Position numbers and translations under genes: made by a program. The notes beneath the pieces were generated by a model. It was given only the letters and a program-made list of their open reading frames with translations. It did not search any database and had not been told where the DNA came from. DNA of 64,000 bases from Candidatus Competibacteraceae bacterium (GTDB taxonomy: Bacteria; Pseudomonadota; Gammaproteobacteria; Competibacterales; Competibacteraceae): positions 696,896 through 760,895 of the forward strand of contig JADJQQ010000004.1 in the NCBI GenBank assembly GCA_016712625.1, written 5' to 3'. Positions 50,952 through 59,888 of this stretch are shown here, piece by piece (positions within the stretch are counted from its first letter, which is position 1; each line of letters starts with the position of its first letter).

Positions 50952-53405
50952 ATGATCGAACCACTTCACCCCTCACTAAATTCCCATCCCCGCTGGCGGC
51001 GATGGCTGGCGCGAACCGGTATTATTCTCCTGGTGCTGCCAGTTGGGGGCATCTTATGGGCTTATCTCCAACTACACGGCAGTTTGCCGCAACTGGATGG
51101 GACCGTGGACTTGGTCGGGTTGGGCGCGCCGGTTACCGTCGCGCGCGACGCCTTAGGCATACCCACCATCCGCGGCGCTAATCGGCTTGATGTCGCTCGC
51201 GCTAGTGGCTTCCTCCACGCCCAAGAACGGTTCTTCCAAATGGATCTGCTGCGACGCACGGCGGCTGGCGAGCTGGCGGCTCTGTTCGGCGCGATGGCGC
51301 TGGATTTTGATCGCGCCAACCGGTTGCACCGCTTCCGGCATCGCGCCCGTCAAATTCTGGAGAAGACGCCAGCCGCTGATCAGGCGCTGCTGGCGGCCTA
51401 CGTCGCGGGCGTCAACGCCGGCCTGCGCGCCCTGTCCGCCACGCCGTTCGAATATCTGCTGCTGCAAGCAACGCCCGAACCCTGGCAGCCGGAAGATAGC
51501 CTGTTGGTGGTCTATGCCATGTATCTCGATCTTCAAGGGCAGCAATGGGCGCGAGAATCAGCACGGGGGTTGTTACACGAGAAATTGCCAACCGCGCTGG
51601 CGGCCTTTCTAGATCCACTCGGTACCGACTGGGACGCGCCGCTCCAAGGCGAACCTTTGCCTTCGCCGCCGATACCGGGTCCAGAAATCTTCGACCTCCG
51701 TCGTCAGCCGGCTGCAAGCATCGCGCCAGCGCCGCCCTTAAAGCCTGCTTTCACGTTGTTTCCCGGTCTACCCGACGATGCTTCTGAAACCGTCAGCGGC
51801 AGCAACAATTGGGCGGTTTCGGGAGAACTGACCGCGCACGGCGCGGCGTTGCTGGCTAACGACATGCATCTTGCGTTGCGCGTTCCCACAATCTGGTATC
51901 GAGCCGCCCTCGTTTTTCCTGAGGGAGACAGCCAGCGGCGAGTCGATGGCGTCATGCTGCCAGGAACACCCGCTATCGTCGCCGGCAGTAACGGTCACAT
52001 GGCTTGGGGCTACACCAACAGTCAGGGTGACTGGGCCGATTTGGTGCTGCTGGAATTCCTGTCAGATAACGACCGTTACGCAACGCCGAACGGGCCAAAA
52101 ACATTCGAGCGAATCCAGGAAATTCTTAGCGTCAAGGACGGCCCTCCCCAAACTTTGGAAATTCTGCAAACCGTTTGGGGACCGGTGGTGGATCGCGACC
52201 ATCAAGGCAGACAGCGGGCGCTGCGTTGGGTGGCGCACGATCTGAAAGCCGTCAACCTGGGCTTATTGGCGCTGGAAGGCGCGGATACCTTGGAAACCGC
52301 ACTCTACATTGCCAACCGAGCGGGCGCTCCCACCCAGAATTTCCTGGTAGCCAGCGCCGATGGCCGCATCGCCTGGAGTTTGTCCGGCCCGATGTCGCAT
52401 CGCTTTGGTCACGATGGGCGTTTACCGTCGTCCTGGGCTGACGGTCAGCGGGGTTGGGACGGTTGGCTAGAACCAGTCGAATACCCACGCCTGGTCGATC
52501 CGCCCAGCGGCCGGCTATGGACCGCTAACAACCGAGTGACTGAAGGTTTATCGCTCCAAAAGATCGGTGATGGCGGTTACGCGCACGGCGCTCGCGCCCG
52601 CCAAATTCGGGATAGCTTACAAGAACGAAGCCAGTTTAATGAACTGGATTTTTTGAAGCTGCAACTCGACGACCGCGCTCTATTTCTGGAACGCTGGCGT
52701 CAGTTGTTGCTAGCCACTCTGACCCCGGAGGCTATCGCCGCCAACCCCCAACGGCAAGAAGTAAGGCGTTGGGCCGTCGACTGGGGAGGTCGGGCGGCGG
52801 TCGATTCGGTTGGCTATCGGTTGGTTAAGCTGTTCCGGGAACAAGCCCGCGATCGCGCGTTCGCGCCGTTGATCGCCGCCTGCCGCCAAGCCGATCCTCA
52901 TTTTGATTACGGGCTGATCCGGCAACATGAAGGCCCCCTGTGGGAGCTGATTTCCCAGCGTCCACCGCATTTGCTTGATCCTCGTTATGCTGACTGGTCA
53001 GCGCTGTTGCTGGCGGCGGCCGATGCCACCCATGCCAAATTGATTGAGGATGGTCGTCCACTGGCGGCGCATACCTGGGGCGATCAGAATCGAGCGCTGA
53101 TCCAGCATCCCTTTAGCCGCGCTATTCCCTGGTTAAGCGCTTGGCTTGACATGCCGGTCCGGTCCTTGCCCGGCGATCAGGACATGCCTCGCGTCCAAAC
53201 CCGCAATAGCGGCGCTTCCGAACGCTTGGTCGTCGCGCCCGGACGGGAAATGGCCGGGATTCTCCACCTGCCGGGCGGGCAAAGCGGACACCCGCTATCA
53301 CCGTTCTATCGGGCCGGCTTCGATGCCTGGGCGACTGGAGAAGCTTCACCCCTACTCCCCGGCGCAGTGCAATACCGGCTGGAATTGCAGCCGGCATCCG
53401 ATTAG
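50952..53405 (+). CDS. Penicillin acylase family N-terminal nucleophile hydrolase
   Basis: 817-residue precursor. An N-terminal membrane/signal helix (about 17-37) precedes the alpha subunit ('VTVARDALGIPTIRGANRLDVARASGFLHAQERFFQMDLLRR'). The autocleavage site is before Ser284 in 'SGSNNWAVSG', the new N-terminal nucleophile of the beta subunit. 'ANDMHLALRVPTIWYRAAL', 'GTPAIVAGSNGHMAWGYTNS' and 'RLWTANNRV' are conserved, and a C-terminal 'GQSGHPLSPFYRAGFDAWATG' matches the family end. Relatives hydrolyse beta-lactam side chains or acyl-homoserine lactones in the periplasm; which applies here is not visible. Stand-alone gene. Confidence 0.95.
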   Translation: MIEPLHPSLNSHPRWRRWLARTGIILLVLPVGGILWAYLQLHGSLPQLDGTVDLVGLGAPVTVARDALGIPTIRGANRLDVARASGFLHAQERFFQMDLLRRTAAGELAALFGAMALDFDRANRLHRFRHRARQILEKTPAADQALLAAYVAGVNAGLRALSATPFEYLLLQATPEPWQPEDSLLVVYAMYLDLQGQQWARESARGLLHEKLPTALAAFLDPLGTDWDAPLQGEPLPSPPIPGPEIFDLRRQPAASIAPAPPLKPAFTLFPGLPDDASETVSGSNNWAVSGELTAHGAALLANDMHLALRVPTIWYRAALVFPEGDSQRRVDGVMLPGTPAIVAGSNGHMAWGYTNSQGDWADLVLLEFLSDNDRYATPNGPKTFERIQEILSVKDGPPQTLEILQTVWGPVVDRDHQGRQRALRWVAHDLKAVNLGLLALEGADTLETALYIANRAGAPTQNFLVASADGRIAWSLSGPMSHRFGHDGRLPSSWADGQRGWDGWLEPVEYPRLVDPPSGRLWTANNRVTEGLSLQKIGDGGYAHGARARQIRDSLQERSQFNELDFLKLQLDDRALFLERWRQLLLATLTPEAIAANPQRQEVRRWAVDWGGRAAVDSVGYRLVKLFREQARDRAFAPLIAACRQADPHFDYGLIRQHEGPLWELISQRPPHLLDPRYADWSALLLAAADATHAKLIEDGRPLAAHTWGDQNRALIQHPFSRAIPWLSAWLDMPVRSLPGDQDMPRVQTRNSGASERLVVAPGREMAGILHLPGGQSGHPLSPFYRAGFDAWATGEASPLLPGAVQYRLELQPASD

Positions 53406-53505
53406 AACTTTTGGGTACGGATCAACCCTAGTACCGTGATGCTACATCCAAAATCTATTACACTTTGAATTCCAATGGCTGCCGCAGCTTCTTAGCCTCC
53501 TCATC

Positions 53506-53682
53506 ATGACAGACCAGAACCCAGATGTTACTCCGCCAGCTGTGGCGGAACAGCCGGTATCCATTATTTTACTGCTGGCCGAGCGATTCCCTGCCTGTTT
53601 CAATTGGGAAAACCCGCAACCGCTCAAAATAGGGATTCACAAGGATCTGGCGGCGGCTGGTTTTTTAGAAGACTGGCGTTAA
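53506..53682 (+). CDS. proQ: ProQ/FinO-domain RNA chaperone, N-terminal part (frameshifted proQ)
   Basis: Short frame of 58 codons: an acidic start 'MTDQNPDVTPPAVAEQP', then the first half of the FinO/ProQ domain 'ILLLAERFPACFNWENPQPLKIGIHKDLAAAGFLEDWR', ending at TAA 53680-53682. The rest of the domain continues 11 bases on in another frame (53693). One base fewer in the TTAA stretch would read DWRNPVNLKRALGRYC without interruption. ProQ binds structured mRNA and sRNA 3' ends. The break is therefore likely a one-base insertion or error. Confidence 0.85.
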   Translation: MTDQNPDVTPPAVAEQPVSIILLLAERFPACFNWENPQPLKIGIHKDLAAAGFLEDWR

Positions 53683-53692
53683 TCCAGTTAAT

Positions 53693-54241
53693 TTGAAGCG
53701 GGCGCTGGGACGCTATTGCAACCGGCCACGCTACCGCAGGACGCTGCGCGCGGGAAAGATCCGAGTCGATTTGCAGGGTCAGCCCGCCGGCGCTGTCACG
53801 GCGGCCGAGGCTGATTTGGCCCAAGCTAGCATCGCCATCTGGAAAGCAAGAAAGGAGGGCCAACCAGTGCCGCCTCGCCCCGGCGCTGCCGTCCTACCCC
53901 CCAATGATACCCCTCTCTCGAAGGAAAACCTCGTGCCTGGCCGACTCGAACTCACTGTGAAATTTTCAGAATTGCCCCAGCCGCTCCAAGTCCAAGGAGG
54001 CATTAAAATCGGCATCGAAACGCCAGAAGGCGTCGTTATTACGATCCTGTCGCCGAAGGTCTGGCGCAAACTAGAGCAAGCCGCAAAGGACTACTCACAG
54101 TGGGTAGCGGCTCTCAACGGCTTGCTGGATCGGGTCGCGGACGGTCAAGTCATCTTGAAACAGCCCGCGCTTCAAGTCTTTGAGAAGAAGAACAAGGCCA
54201 CCACCCCGGTCGACCCCAAGACCCCGGACACACCCGCTTAA
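53693..54241 (+). CDS. proQ: ProQ/FinO-domain RNA chaperone, C-terminal part (frameshifted proQ)
   Basis: Begins in mid-domain with 'LKRALGRYCNRPRYRRTLRAGKIRVDLQGQPAGAVTAAEA', the conserved second half of FinO/ProQ with the YC..YR and R(I/V)DL core. A linker leads to a second conserved-looking region, 'GRLELTVKFSELPQPLQVQGGIKIGIETPEGVVITILSPKVWRKLEQAAKDYSQWVAALNG', then a Lys/Thr/Pro tail. This C-terminal module is not the KOW/Tudor-like domain of E. coli ProQ and may define a different ProQ subtype. Together with the upstream part the intact protein would be about 245 residues. Confidence 0.85.
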   Translation: MKRALGRYCNRPRYRRTLRAGKIRVDLQGQPAGAVTAAEADLAQASIAIWKARKEGQPVPPRPGAAVLPPNDTPLSKENLVPGRLELTVKFSELPQPLQVQGGIKIGIETPEGVVITILSPKVWRKLEQAAKDYSQWVAALNGLLDRVADGQVILKQPALQVFEKKNKATTPVDPKTPDTPA

Positions 54242-54763
54242 ATACCTCCGGCACGTCCGAAACGCTGGAACCAGCCATCAACCCAAGCGTCGGGTCTGCC
54301 ACGCGCAATCCTATCTGGCCGATTTAATCCTGCAAGGACAGGCCGCGCCTGAGAGAGGTGAACGGGTAACCAAACGCCAAGACGTTGCCCTTTTTCAGCA
54401 GTTGACCGGACAGGGCAATCAAGTCATGCGCTCGCCTCTTTTAACCCGGGCCAACGGGGGGGGGGGGGGGCGGTTCTGGGCGGTGTCACACACCGCCAGC
54501 AGGGGGGGGGGGGGGGGGGGGGGGGGGCGGGTGGGGGGCGCTGGGTGGGCCGTTTCTGCACCCAACATTTGACCCGCTGGCGACGCCACGTGCGGCCCTC
54601 TTATTGCGCGCCCAAGCCTCTGCCTGCCATCAACTTTCATAGCATCACGAACAGAGTCCGAACTGGGCTTAAAACGGCGCTTTTACCAGCAGCGCCCAGA
54701 TGGCTAAACTTCATACCGAGCGATTTTGCTTTCAGCGGAAGGTTAACTTCACGACGATGGTTT
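54242..54763. other. Intergenic region with two very long G tracts
   Basis: No convincing gene, though 54250-54450 has a protein-like frame (RVCHAQSYLADLILQGQAA) of unknown parentage. A run of 15 G is at 54456-54470 and a run of 26 G at 54502-54527, with further G-rich DNA to 54555. Between them lies a perfect hairpin, GGCGGTGT-CAC-ACACCGCC. Such runs are extreme for this genome. They could be a sequencing or assembly artefact at a gap, or a G-quadruplex-forming or slippage-prone element. Confidence 0.7.
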
Positions 54764-55381
54764 TCAATCCACCGGCAATAGATAAGCCAATAGTGGACGC
54801 AAACTATCTTTAACCAAATCCGGATCGGAATCAGGCTGTTTGATAGCGCGAATCACCAAACCCTCGATAACGGCTTGCATCACAAACACACGCTCCAAGG
54901 CCTGCGCTTCAGCGAGTCCGCAACCGGCTTTTTCCCAGGCTTGCATCAGCCATGCCCTGAGCTCGGCGCGAACGCGCTGATCGGCGGATCGAAGCGCCTC
55001 GGCGACTTGTTGATCACGGGTCGCGAGAGCGGCGATTTCCAGAAAAAGTCCCGGCTCCAGGATCGCGACTGGTTGTGCCGCCAACCGGCGAACCACCTGA
55101 TGAGCCGCGTGCGACGACCTGCGATTCAGACTTTGCAACTCGCGGATATCCGCCTGAATCTCATCCAATTTCCTCTGAATAATCGCCAGGATAATGGCGT
55201 TCTTGCTCTCAAAGTAACGGTAGATCAAACCCGCGCTCACGCCCGCCGTTTCCGCGATGCTGGCCATGCTCGCGGCGTGAAAACCGCTTTCGATGGAACA
55301 TTTCCGCGCGGCGGATAAAATTCGCTCGCGTTGCGCTTCGCAACGCGCTTCCGCCTTGGATTTTTGCGTCGGCTCGTTCAC
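54764..55381 (-). CDS. TetR/AcrR-family transcriptional regulator
   Basis: 205 residues from a GTG at 55381, which forms a GTGA overlap with the stop of the outer-membrane efflux gene, so it is translated with the efflux operon. The TetR HTH is in 'ILSAARKCSIESGFHAASMASIAETAGVSAGLIYRYFESKNAIILAI'. The ligand domain is helical with one Cys ('KAGCGLAEAQALERVF'). A possible longer start at 55399 lies inside the upstream gene. Likely a local repressor of the RND pump; ligand unknown. Confidence 0.92.
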   Translation of the reverse strand: MNEPTQKSKAEARCEAQRERILSAARKCSIESGFHAASMASIAETAGVSAGLIYRYFESKNAIILAIIQRKLDEIQADIRELQSLNRRSSHAAHQVVRRLAAQPVAILEPGLFLEIAALATRDQQVAEALRSADQRVRAELRAWLMQAWEKAGCGLAEAQALERVFVMQAVIEGLVIRAIKQPDSDPDLVKDSLRPLLAYLLPVD

Positions 55382-56793
55382 TGGCCTCGCTCCTGCCAAC
55401 CGCCGCCGAGTACCTTATAAAGAGTGACGCGGTTGAGCTGCGCCGACAAATAAGTGCCCAACAAGCCCTGCTGCGCGCTGTAGAGAGTGCGCTGCGCATC
55501 GAGCAGCACAAGATAGCTATCCCGACCCGCCTGATAGCGCAGTCGGGACAGTTGCTCGGCGCGGATGGCGGCATCGACCAGCGCCGATTGAGCGTCATAT
55601 TGCCGGACCAGGGCGGCGGCCGACACCACCGCGTCCGCCACTTCACGAAATCCCGTTTGAATCGCTTGCTCGTACTGGGCCAGGGCAACATCCCGGTCGG
55701 CCACGGTACTGTCCAGATTGGCTTCCAGGCGACCGACCTGAAAAATCGGCGCCGTGACCTTGGGTATAAAGGCCCACATCAAGGAACCATGGCCAAACAG
55801 ATCAGAGAGTTCGGTGCTGGCCGATCCCAGGCTACCCGTCAGCGTGATCGACGGGAAAAAAGCGGCGCGAGCAATCTTGATGTTGGCGTTGGCGGCGCGC
55901 AGCCGGTACTCCGCCGCTTCGATATCGGGACGGCGCAACAAAATTTCCGAGGGCACGCCGGGCGGCGGCGCCACGAAACCGGTGATGGGATCATCCGGCT
56001 TTTCCGGCAATAACGCCGCCTCCACCGGCGCACCGACCAGCAGCGTGAGCGCATTGATATCGCGCGCGATTTGCCCGTCATAACGCGCCACATCGACCCG
56101 CGCCGATTCGACCTGGGTACGAATTTGCTCGACATCGAGTCCCGATACCGCGCCCAGACTGTAGCGCTTTTCAATCAGCGCGGCCGATTCCTGATAATTT
56201 TTTAGTGTGGCCCGACTGAGACGAGAGAGTTCCTGGTCGATAGCCAGGGTCAGATAGAGAGTGGCGACTTCCGCGACAAGCACAAGCTGCGCGCTGCGAC
56301 GAGTAGCTACCTGTGCGAAATACTGTTGCAAGGCAACGTCGGTCAGGTTGCGCGCCCGGCCAAACAGATCCAGCTCGAAGCCAGTGATGCCGATCCCGGC
56401 GCTGTGGCTGTTGCTGGAGGGCACATCGCCGCCAATGTGCTCCGACCCGACGCTACCGTCAACCCATGGTAATTGCCCGGCTCGCTGGATGCGGTACTGA
56501 GCGCGGGCCTTGTCGATATTCAGAATCGCTACCCGTAGGTTGCGGTTGTTGGCCAGCGCGCGATCAATCAGGGTCTGGAGTTTGGGATCGTGGAAAAACT
56601 GACGCCAGCCAATATCGGCGGCGGTCCGCGCCGGTAATCCGTGTTCCGTGCTGCCTTCCACCGTTAACGTGACGGGCCATTGGGTCGGCACTGTCGGATT
56701 GGGCGTTGGTGGCGACGGCGGTTCGAGCGTGACGCACCCAGCGATCAGGGTTGCCATGGCCAGCACGAGCGCTTTCCGTTTCAGCCTAGCCAT
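55378..56793 (-). CDS. Outer-membrane efflux lipoprotein (OprM/NodT family)
   Basis: Outer-membrane channel of a tripartite RND pump. 471 residues from ATG 56793, with AAGGAG upstream. The lipoprotein signal ends in LIAGC. Two OEP repeats follow ('DPKLQTLIDRALANNRNLRVAILNIDKARAQYRIQRAGQLPWVDGSVG', 'RPDIEAAEYRLRAANANIKIARAAFFPSITLTGSLG'), with the 'YRAGRDSYLVLLDAQRTLYSAQQGLLGTYL'-like end. Its start overlaps the last codons of the RND permease gene, and the downstream tetR overlaps its stop: an operon adaptor-permease-channel-regulator. Confidence 0.95.
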   Translation of the reverse strand: MARLKRKALVLAMATLIAGCVTLEPPSPPTPNPTVPTQWPVTLTVEGSTEHGLPARTAADIGWRQFFHDPKLQTLIDRALANNRNLRVAILNIDKARAQYRIQRAGQLPWVDGSVGSEHIGGDVPSSNSHSAGIGITGFELDLFGRARNLTDVALQQYFAQVATRRSAQLVLVAEVATLYLTLAIDQELSRLSRATLKNYQESAALIEKRYSLGAVSGLDVEQIRTQVESARVDVARYDGQIARDINALTLLVGAPVEAALLPEKPDDPITGFVAPPPGVPSEILLRRPDIEAAEYRLRAANANIKIARAAFFPSITLTGSLGSASTELSDLFGHGSLMWAFIPKVTAPIFQVGRLEANLDSTVADRDVALAQYEQAIQTGFREVADAVVSAAALVRQYDAQSALVDAAIRAEQLSRLRYQAGRDSYLVLLDAQRTLYSAQQGLLGTYLSAQLNRVTLYKVLGGGWQERGQ

Positions 56794-59572
56794 GGGTGTT
56801 CGCTCCTTCAGCGGGAATTCCATCTCGCGTTGTAGCGATGGGTTCAACCGGTTTTTTGCGCCCGCCAAACAGCCGTTGGATCACCAGGAAGAACAATGGA
56901 GTAAAAAACATCCCCAGTAAGGTACCTACCGCCATGCCGCCCAGCACCCCAGTTCCGATGGCGCGCTGGGTGCCGGAACCGGCGCCGGCGGCAATCGCCA
57001 GCGGCAACACGCCCAAGCCGAAGGCCAGCGAGGTCATGACGATGGGCCGCATCCGGTCGCGCACCGCGTTCATGATTGATTCGATCAGCGCCATGCCGCT
57101 TTCCAGATTGGCCTTGGCGAATTCGATGATTAGAATGGCGTTTTTGCTGGTCAGCCCAACTGTGGTCAACATCGCCACCTGAAAGTAGACATCGCGCTCC
57201 ATGCCCCGCAGCCAAGTCGCCGCCACCGCGCCCAGCACCCCTAGCGGCGCCACCAGCAGCACGGCGGTCGGAATCGTCCAACTCTCGTACAGCGCCGCCA
57301 AACAGAGGAACACCACTAAAAACGATAGCGCGTACAGCAGCGGCGCTTGCGCTCCGGCCGCCCGCTCCTGATAGGACACGCCGGTCCATTCAATGCCAAT
57401 GCCCTGGGGCAATTGCGTCACCAGCCGTTCCACTTCCGCCATCGCCTCGCCGGTGCTGACGCCCGGTTTGGCTTCGCCGTTCATCTCCATGGCCGGCACG
57501 CCGTTATAACGCTCCAAGCGGGGCGAGCCATAATCCCAACGCGAAGTAGCGATGGACGATACTGGCGTCATTTCACCCGCGCTATTGCGTACCGACCAGC
57601 GATTGAAGTCCTCCGGCGTCATACGGAATGGCGCGTCGGCTTGCAGATAAACCCGCTTAACCCGGCCCCGATCAAGATAATCGTCGATATAGCTGCCGCC
57701 CCAAGCCGTGGCCAAGGTACTGTTGATGGTAGCCATCGGCACCCCCAGCGCGGCGGCTTTTTGCACGTCAACTTGCAAACGCAATTGGGGCGTATCTTCC
57801 TGACCGTTGGGGCGCACGTTGGCCAAGAGCTTGCTTTGCGCCGCTGCGCCCAGCAATTGATTTCGCGCCGCCAGCAGCGCCTGATGGCCCAGGCCGACGT
57901 TATCTTTGAGAAAGAAGGCATAGCCGTTAGCCGGTCCCAATTCGGGCACTGGCGGCGGCGGAAACGCGAAGGCTCGCGCGTCCTTGATCTGCGCCAGCGC
58001 GCCCATCGCCCGGCCCGCCACCGCACCCGCGCCCAACGCGGGCGATTTGCGTTCCTCCCAGTCCTTGAGCTTGACGAACGCCATGCCTGCATTCTGGCCA
58101 GAACCGGAAAAGCTGAAACCCTGAATGCCGAACAGCGACTCGACCGCCTGAGTTTCCTTTTCCAGAAAATACTTTTCCACCTGCTCAATGGAGCCCAGCG
58201 TGCGCTGTTGGGTTGCACCCGGCGGCGTTTGCACCAACACGAACAGAATGCCCTGATCTTCCGCTGGCAGGAACGCGCTCGGCAGACGCACGAACAGCAA
58301 AGCCATCACCGCAACCAGCGCGAGAAACACCAGTGCAAAACGGATCGGACGCGCCAGAATTCCGCGCACCCCCCTCTGATACCAGCGCCCGGTGCGATCG
58401 AAATTACGGTTGAACCAACCGAAAAAGCCGCGCGTGCCATGGTGCTCGCCCTTGTGCAGCGGTTTGAGCATGGTCGCGCACAACGCCGGCGTGAGCACGA
58501 TGGCCACCAATACCGACAGCCCCATCGCCGCGACGATGGTGCCGGAGAACTGGCGGTAAATCACGCCAGTCGCGCCGCCCAAAAGGGCCATCGGCACAAA
58601 CACCGCCGACAGCACCAGCCCGATGCCGACCAGCGCACCGGTAATCTGATCCATCGATTTGTGCGCTGCCTCTTTCGGCGACAACCCCTCCTCGCTCATC
58701 AGGCGCTCGACATTTTCCACCACCACGATGGCGTCGTCCACCAGCAGACCGATGGCCAACACCATGGCGAACATTGTCAGCATGTTGATGGTAAAACCCA
58801 GTACCGCCAGAACCCCAAAGGTGCCGAGCAGCACCACCGGTACCGCGATAGTCGGGATGATGGTCGCCCGAAAATTCTGAAGAAACAAATACATCACTAG
58901 AAAGACCAAGACCACCGCCTCCAGCAGTGTTTCGATCACACTTTTGATCGAAGCCCGCACGAAGGGCGTGGTGTCGAACGGTACCGCCGTGGTCAGGCTG
59001 GCGGGGAAATTCGGCTGAAGTTCCTTAACCTTGGCTTCCACCGCGCGAGCGGTCGCCAGCGCGTTGGCGTTGGTGGCCAGCGAGATGGCGACACCGGCCG
59101 CCGGCTTGCCGTTGAAGCGGGAGATGACCTCGTAGGTTTCGCTGCCGACTTCCACCCGCGCGATGTCGCTCAATTTGAGCGCCGAACCGTCGCTGTTGCT
59201 GCGCAGCACGATCTCGCGGAACTGTTCCGGCGTTTCCAGCCGCTGGTTGGCCATGATGGTGGCGTTGAGCTGCTGCCCCGGCACGGCGGGCGTGCCGCCC
59301 AGCTGGCCGACGGTGACTTGCGCGTTCTGCGCCTGGATCGCGGCGGTCACCTCGGCGATCGTGAGCCGATAGGTGTCGAGTTTGTTGGAGTCGAGCCAAA
59401 TTCGCATGGCGTATTTGGCCCCGAACACCCGCACTTGGCCAACACCCTCGACCCGGCTTAGGGGGTCCACCAGGTTGCTAGTGATGTAGTCAGAGATATC
59501 ATCGCGCGACATGCTCCCATCCTGGGAGATGAAGCCGACCACCATCAGAAACGACGACGACCCCTTGGTGAC
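56786..59572 (-). CDS. RND multidrug efflux permease, main part (interrupted near its N-terminus)
   Basis: AcrB/MexB-type hydrophobe/amphiphile exporter. From 'VTKGSSSFLMVVGFISQDGSMSRDDISDYITSN' the frame runs to the end. It includes 'LVMYLFLQNFRATIIPTIAVPVVLLGTF', the proton-relay helix 'GLLVDDAIVVVENVERLMSEEGLSPKEAA' (two Asp), the second-half 'VGLTSKNAILIIEFAKANLESG' (Lys), and the terminal 'FTPLFFLVIQRLF'. About 100 N-terminal residues lie in another frame (59574-59876), and about 28 residues between them are missing. An ATG at 59545 could start a shortened protein, which would lack helix 1 and could not pump. Ordered between adaptor and channel genes. Confidence 0.93.
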   Translation of the reverse strand, partial: VTKGSSSFLMVVGFISQDGSMSRDDISDYITSNLVDPLSRVEGVGQVRVFGAKYAMRIWLDSNKLDTYRLTIAEVTAAIQAQNAQVTVGQLGGTPAVPGQQLNATIMANQRLETPEQFREIVLRSNSDGSALKLSDIARVEVGSETYEVISRFNGKPAAGVAISLATNANALATARAVEAKVKELQPNFPASLTTAVPFDTTPFVRASIKSVIETLLEAVVLVFLVMYLFLQNFRATIIPTIAVPVVLLGTFGVLAVLGFTINMLTMFAMVLAIGLLVDDAIVVVENVERLMSEEGLSPKEAAHKSMDQITGALVGIGLVLSAVFVPMALLGGATGVIYRQFSGTIVAAMGLSVLVAIVLTPALCATMLKPLHKGEHHGTRGFFGWFNRNFDRTGRWYQRGVRGILARPIRFALVFLALVAVMALLFVRLPSAFLPAEDQGILFVLVQTPPGATQQRTLGSIEQVEKYFLEKETQAVESLFGIQGFSFSGSGQNAGMAFVKLKDWEERKSPALGAGAVAGRAMGALAQIKDARAFAFPPPPVPELGPANGYAFFLKDNVGLGHQALLAARNQLLGAAAQSKLLANVRPNGQEDTPQLRLQVDVQKAAALGVPMATINSTLATAWGGSYIDDYLDRGRVKRVYLQADAPFRMTPEDFNRWSVRNSAGEMTPVSSIATSRWDYGSPRLERYNGVPAMEMNGEAKPGVSTGEAMAEVERLVTQLPQGIGIEWTGVSYQERAAGAQAPLLYALSFLVVFLCLAALYESWTIPTAVLLVAPLGVLGAVAATWLRGMERDVYFQVAMLTTVGLTSKNAILIIEFAKANLESGMALIESIMNAVRDRMRPIVMTSLAFGLGVLPLAIAAGAGSGTQRAIGTGVLGGMAVGTLLGMFFTPLFFLVIQRLFGGRKKPVEPIATTRDGIPAEGANTHG

Positions 59573-59573
59573 G

Positions 59574-59876
59574 ATCAGGATTGACGCCGTTTTGGAAGCT
59601 GAGGTTGAGAGTGGCCTGTCCGTTGGACTGGCTGGTGGCGGACATATAGATCAGTCCGTCCAGTCCCTTCATGCTCTGTTCGATGATCTGGGTCACCGAA
59701 TTCTCTAGCACGGTGGCCGACGCGCCGGGATACATGGCGTTGATCTGGATCTGCGGCGGCGCGATGGATGGATAGCGTTCGAGCCCCAATCGAGTGGCGG
59801 ACAACCCGCCCGCCACCATGATCAAAATCGCGATGACCCACGCGAAAATGGGCCGGTCGATGAAAAAATGCGCCAT
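59574..59876 (-). CDS. RND multidrug efflux permease, N-terminal fragment
   Basis: 'MAHFFIDRPIFAWVIAILIMVAGGLSATRLGLERYPSIAPPQIQINAMYPGASATVLENSVTQIIEQSMKGLDGLIYMSATSQSNG..TLNLSFQNGVNPD' is the first helix and porter-domain start of an AcrB-type pump. After the Asp at 59574-59576 the frame breaks: the family sequence IAQVQVQNKLQLA... is absent and VTKGSSSF follows in another frame. The open frame ends only at 59499, but the last 25 codons are nonsense. The adaptor gene ends 12 bases upstream. Confidence 0.9.
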
Positions 59877-59888
59877 GGACCGGATTCC

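Noticed and set aside
54456..54527. Phase-variable homopolymer switch
   Set aside because: The G tracts lie outside any supported coding frame or promoter, so contingency-locus behaviour cannot be argued; artefact is at least as likely.
54180..54572. Frame with 'CHAQSYLADLILQGQ' between proQ and the poly-G tracts
   Set aside because: It overlaps the end of proQ, runs into the poly-G tract and matches no family I know; not called as a gene.
57347..58900. 517-codon open frame on the plus strand
   Set aside because: It is wholly antisense to the RND permease gene, whose conserved motifs are clear; the frame is a by-product of GC-rich codon use.
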